The notes under the pieces were generated by a model. The model saw only the letters and a program-made list of their open reading frames with translations. It was not told the origin of the DNA and did no database searches. 64,000 nucleotides of DNA, taken from positions 10,616,468 to 10,680,467 of the forward strand of contig NC_049995.1 of the NCBI RefSeq assembly GCF_000003815.2. Reading direction: 5' to 3'. Origin of the DNA: Branchiostoma floridae. Lineage: Eukaryota > Chordata > Leptocardii > Amphioxiformes > Branchiostomatidae. Position 1 is the first letter of the stretch, and each line of letters opens with the position of its first letter. This document shows, one piece after another, positions 55,901 through 59,294 of the stretch. The position numbers and the translations under genes were made by a program.

Positions 55901-58881
55901 TTACGATTCCGTTACCATCACTGCCAAGTGTTCTGCCCGAATGAGGAAATGATGCTGCTGGGCGGAAAATTGGACAGGAGTCGCACTGATTATCCCTGGT
56001 AAGGTACGGCGCCGAGAATCAATAGTCTCCGCAACCCGTGACGTTAAGTATGCACTACATTCTCCTTCTTACCGGCAACGCTTCATCAAGTTGGCTAAGT
56101 AGTGGCGATTTGAGCGAGGTTTCATACAGCTACGATTGCTTTGGAGAATCAGAAAGCAGACACGGGCACTCAGGCGCTGCAGAGTCTTTCTGTGAAAAAC
56201 TATTACCCTGGGAAAGGGTTAACGAGACTGATGTTTCCGTGCCAAAACTTGTGGAAAGTTTACAACAACAGTTGCTGGACTGTTATTGCCACCGTATGCG
56301 TAGATTTTAGTAATGGTTTATTGAAAGTACACCATTGTGTCACTACAGTTGCAGGTCAAAGGCATAAACTGATGTCATAATGGATAATCTTAGGCAATAA
56401 CAATAGCACGATAGATCAAAATCTAATACAGGCGATTCTTAAGAATAGAAAAAAAAAACTTGTCATACTTGTAAAGACAAGCAAGTCCCGAGTTTTGCTT
56501 CTAGTTTGCCTGGTCCACTGTGTTCCTGTGTACTTGTAGCTATTTGAATGCCCCGTCCGTTATATGGTTGGGAGTGTGCAATGGGAAGATTGTGCAACTG
56601 CAAAGGCTAGACCGAAATGATATTTGTATGACCCTGGAGTTCACACAGTTTGAATTTAGTTATGCTGCAAGATATCAAACTATGCTTATAAAGGCAAGAA
56701 AACACATATTACGTAAAATAACTCTTTATGAAATTCGTTGAACATTCTTTCAAATCTTTAGTCGCACAGCGGTTGCAACGCAGTCGCAGCGAGGTGGTCG
56801 CAGTGTACGGTAAAAGAGGGTATTGCTTATCTGTATTCTTCAGTCGAAATATGATGTATTGCCCTGGCTTAGAGATGCGGCACGTCTACGGTGGTATCAG
56901 TACATCCTGCATCCCTGTGTGAATCCATCCCCACAGTACCACACGTCATAGCAACGTTCAGATCCCTCAGGCTTATTTCCAGATCCTTCTTCCCATTTCA
57001 TTCCCTGTTGTAGACTACTGTCTAATTTTTCACACACACCAGATATCATTTCTGCATCTCTCTTTTTTTCAAACATTCTGTACAGCACGTTCGATTCACT
57101 GATCATGATGACTGACCGTGTTGGCAAAGAGAATTAAAGATGGCTAGTTTCTAGGTAGATGAATGAGGTGGTTATCTACCCTTGACTGAGCCCATCCTTC
57201 ATTTTCTCACCATTTTGACAGGGGGATAGCTACAAAGTATGGTAGCAGAGCTGATGGGCATGTCTCAAGGTTGAACCTTAGAAGTGAGTAAAAGGTTGCT
57301 TTAGCTTTGATCAACGCGAAGGATCATCTGTGATTACTTGTGATAGGAAAAGTAAAACTTTCGCTCAATTCAAAGAAGTTTGGAAACTTTCGCTTTTTGA
57401 TAGAACAAAGTGGTTCCAAATGAAAACCGTGATTCGACCGTAGTTTAGGTAAGATCAGGGCGCGCGCATCAACCTTTCTCAACCAAGCCGGGTGGCGATA
57501 TAGATTTTTCCTGCAACCTTTGACCAATTGCTGACGTCACAGATGCGACAAGTCACGTGCGCTTAAAAACGGACTAAAAGAGGCCAGAGTAGTGTCATAC
57601 CGCAGTACCCTACAATAATATAGGTCGGTATTATGGAATGGTCTATCACTCAACCAAAAAAGCATTTTACACACACAGTATTCCAACAACCTCGACATTG
57701 TAATTTCCCTTGCTTATATGGTGTAATTATCTATATAAGTGATATTTCAATGTGTTTGATGTTGTACATACAAGGACATGCATTTGTACAATATCCTATG
57801 CTTGATTGAAAAACAGGTCAAAAAGGTTCCTTAGTGTATTGCCCTGGATAAACAAATAAGATACAGAAAATAGTTCTATTCTTAGTTGACCTATATCGCT
57901 ATCTTTCACCATGTTATGATTGTGTGTGCCCCACTTGTATGTGTGTTGTAAGTGTCAAAGGACACCATAAGAACGATATTTCTTTTGTTAGTTGACCTAT
58001 ATTGCTGTCTTTCCCCACGTAATTAGTGTGTGTGTGTCCCACTTGCATATGTATTGTAAGTGTCCAAGGACACCAGAAGACCTACGAGTATATTTCTTTT
58101 GTTAGTTGACCTACATTGCTATCGTTCCCATGTTATCAGTGTGTGTGTCCCAGTTGTATGTACATTATCCAGGGACACCTGCAAAACTATCAGTATGGCT
58201 GAGTGTGATTTTACCCTGGTAGATAAATAAATCAAATGGCATGGGAAGGAGCAAATCTGTGGCGGCGTGTGCGGTGTAACTGGTAGAGCGTTCGGCTCGG
58301 AATCTAGAGGTCCTGAGTTCGATACCTGCCGTGCCCCGGATGGTGTGCCCTTGGGAAAGGCACTTTACACGACCTTCCTCACTTCACCCAGGTGTAAAAA
58401 TGGGTAACTGACTTCAGTCGGTGAGGTAAAGAAAAGACTACTTTATTTTCCCTCTGTACTGTGTATGTTACACTGTTAATATACCATAGCCACATTTTCC
58501 TCGTCTGTCTAAAAAGCAAATAGGAAAAAAAGCCAACTCACGCGAGAAAAATGACGAGAAAGTCTATAACGTTCCACATGTCCCTGAGATAGGAGTGCTT
58601 CCGCCTGATGAAGCCACTCGCCACCACTCGGATAGCCATCTCTGCTGTGTAGATCGCCATGAACACATAGCTGGGGAAACAACAGACATGTCACAAAAGT
58701 CGACTCAAAGCACTACTGTCTGTAAATTATGTGTGTGTGTGTGCGTGTGAGTGTGTCTGTGTCTGTGTCTGTGTCTGTCACTCGGATAGCCATCTCTGCT
58801 AGCATGCTGTATAGATCGCCATAAATACATAGCTGGGGAAACAACAAACATGTCACTCAAAGCACTACTGTCTGTAAATTA

Positions 58882-58964
<83 letters not shown>

Positions 58965-59246
58965 CTGTGTGTGTGTGTCTGTCACTCGGATAGCCATCTC
59001 CGCAGTGTAGATCGCCATAAACACATAGTTGGGTAAACAAAAGACATGTCACAAAAGTCTACTCAAAGCACTACTGTAAATTATGTATGTGTGTGTGCGT
59101 GTGAGTGTGTGTGTCTGTCACTCGAATAGCCATCTCTGCCGTGTAGATCGCCATAAACACATATCTGGGGAAACAACAAACATGTCACAAAAGTCTACTC
59201 ACAAAGCACTACAGTCTGTAAATTATGTATATGTGTGTGCGTGTGA

Positions 59247-59294
<48 letters not shown>

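Larger units (their letters stand above)
49792..58541 (-). other. Nav intron 2 (8.75 kb)
   Basis: Holds SINE-like copies (50095-50300, 52080-52215, 58262-58500), two family A MITEs (51120-51363, 55367-55586) and tandem arrays (52205-52690, 57878-58185). Plus-strand open frames at 55616-56002 and 56038-56310 are unrecognised and are not called. Confidence 0.6.

Noticed and set aside
58262-58340. Possible tRNA gene
   Set aside because: A and B box-like sequences are present, but the cloverleaf is poor and the unit continues into a body shared with another copy at 50095-50300, so it is a SINE-like element.
49792-58541. Second, mutually exclusive copy of the 92-base S3-S4 exon
   Set aside because: I looked for a second FRILRALK-type sequence in the flanking introns and saw none, though this was by eye only.
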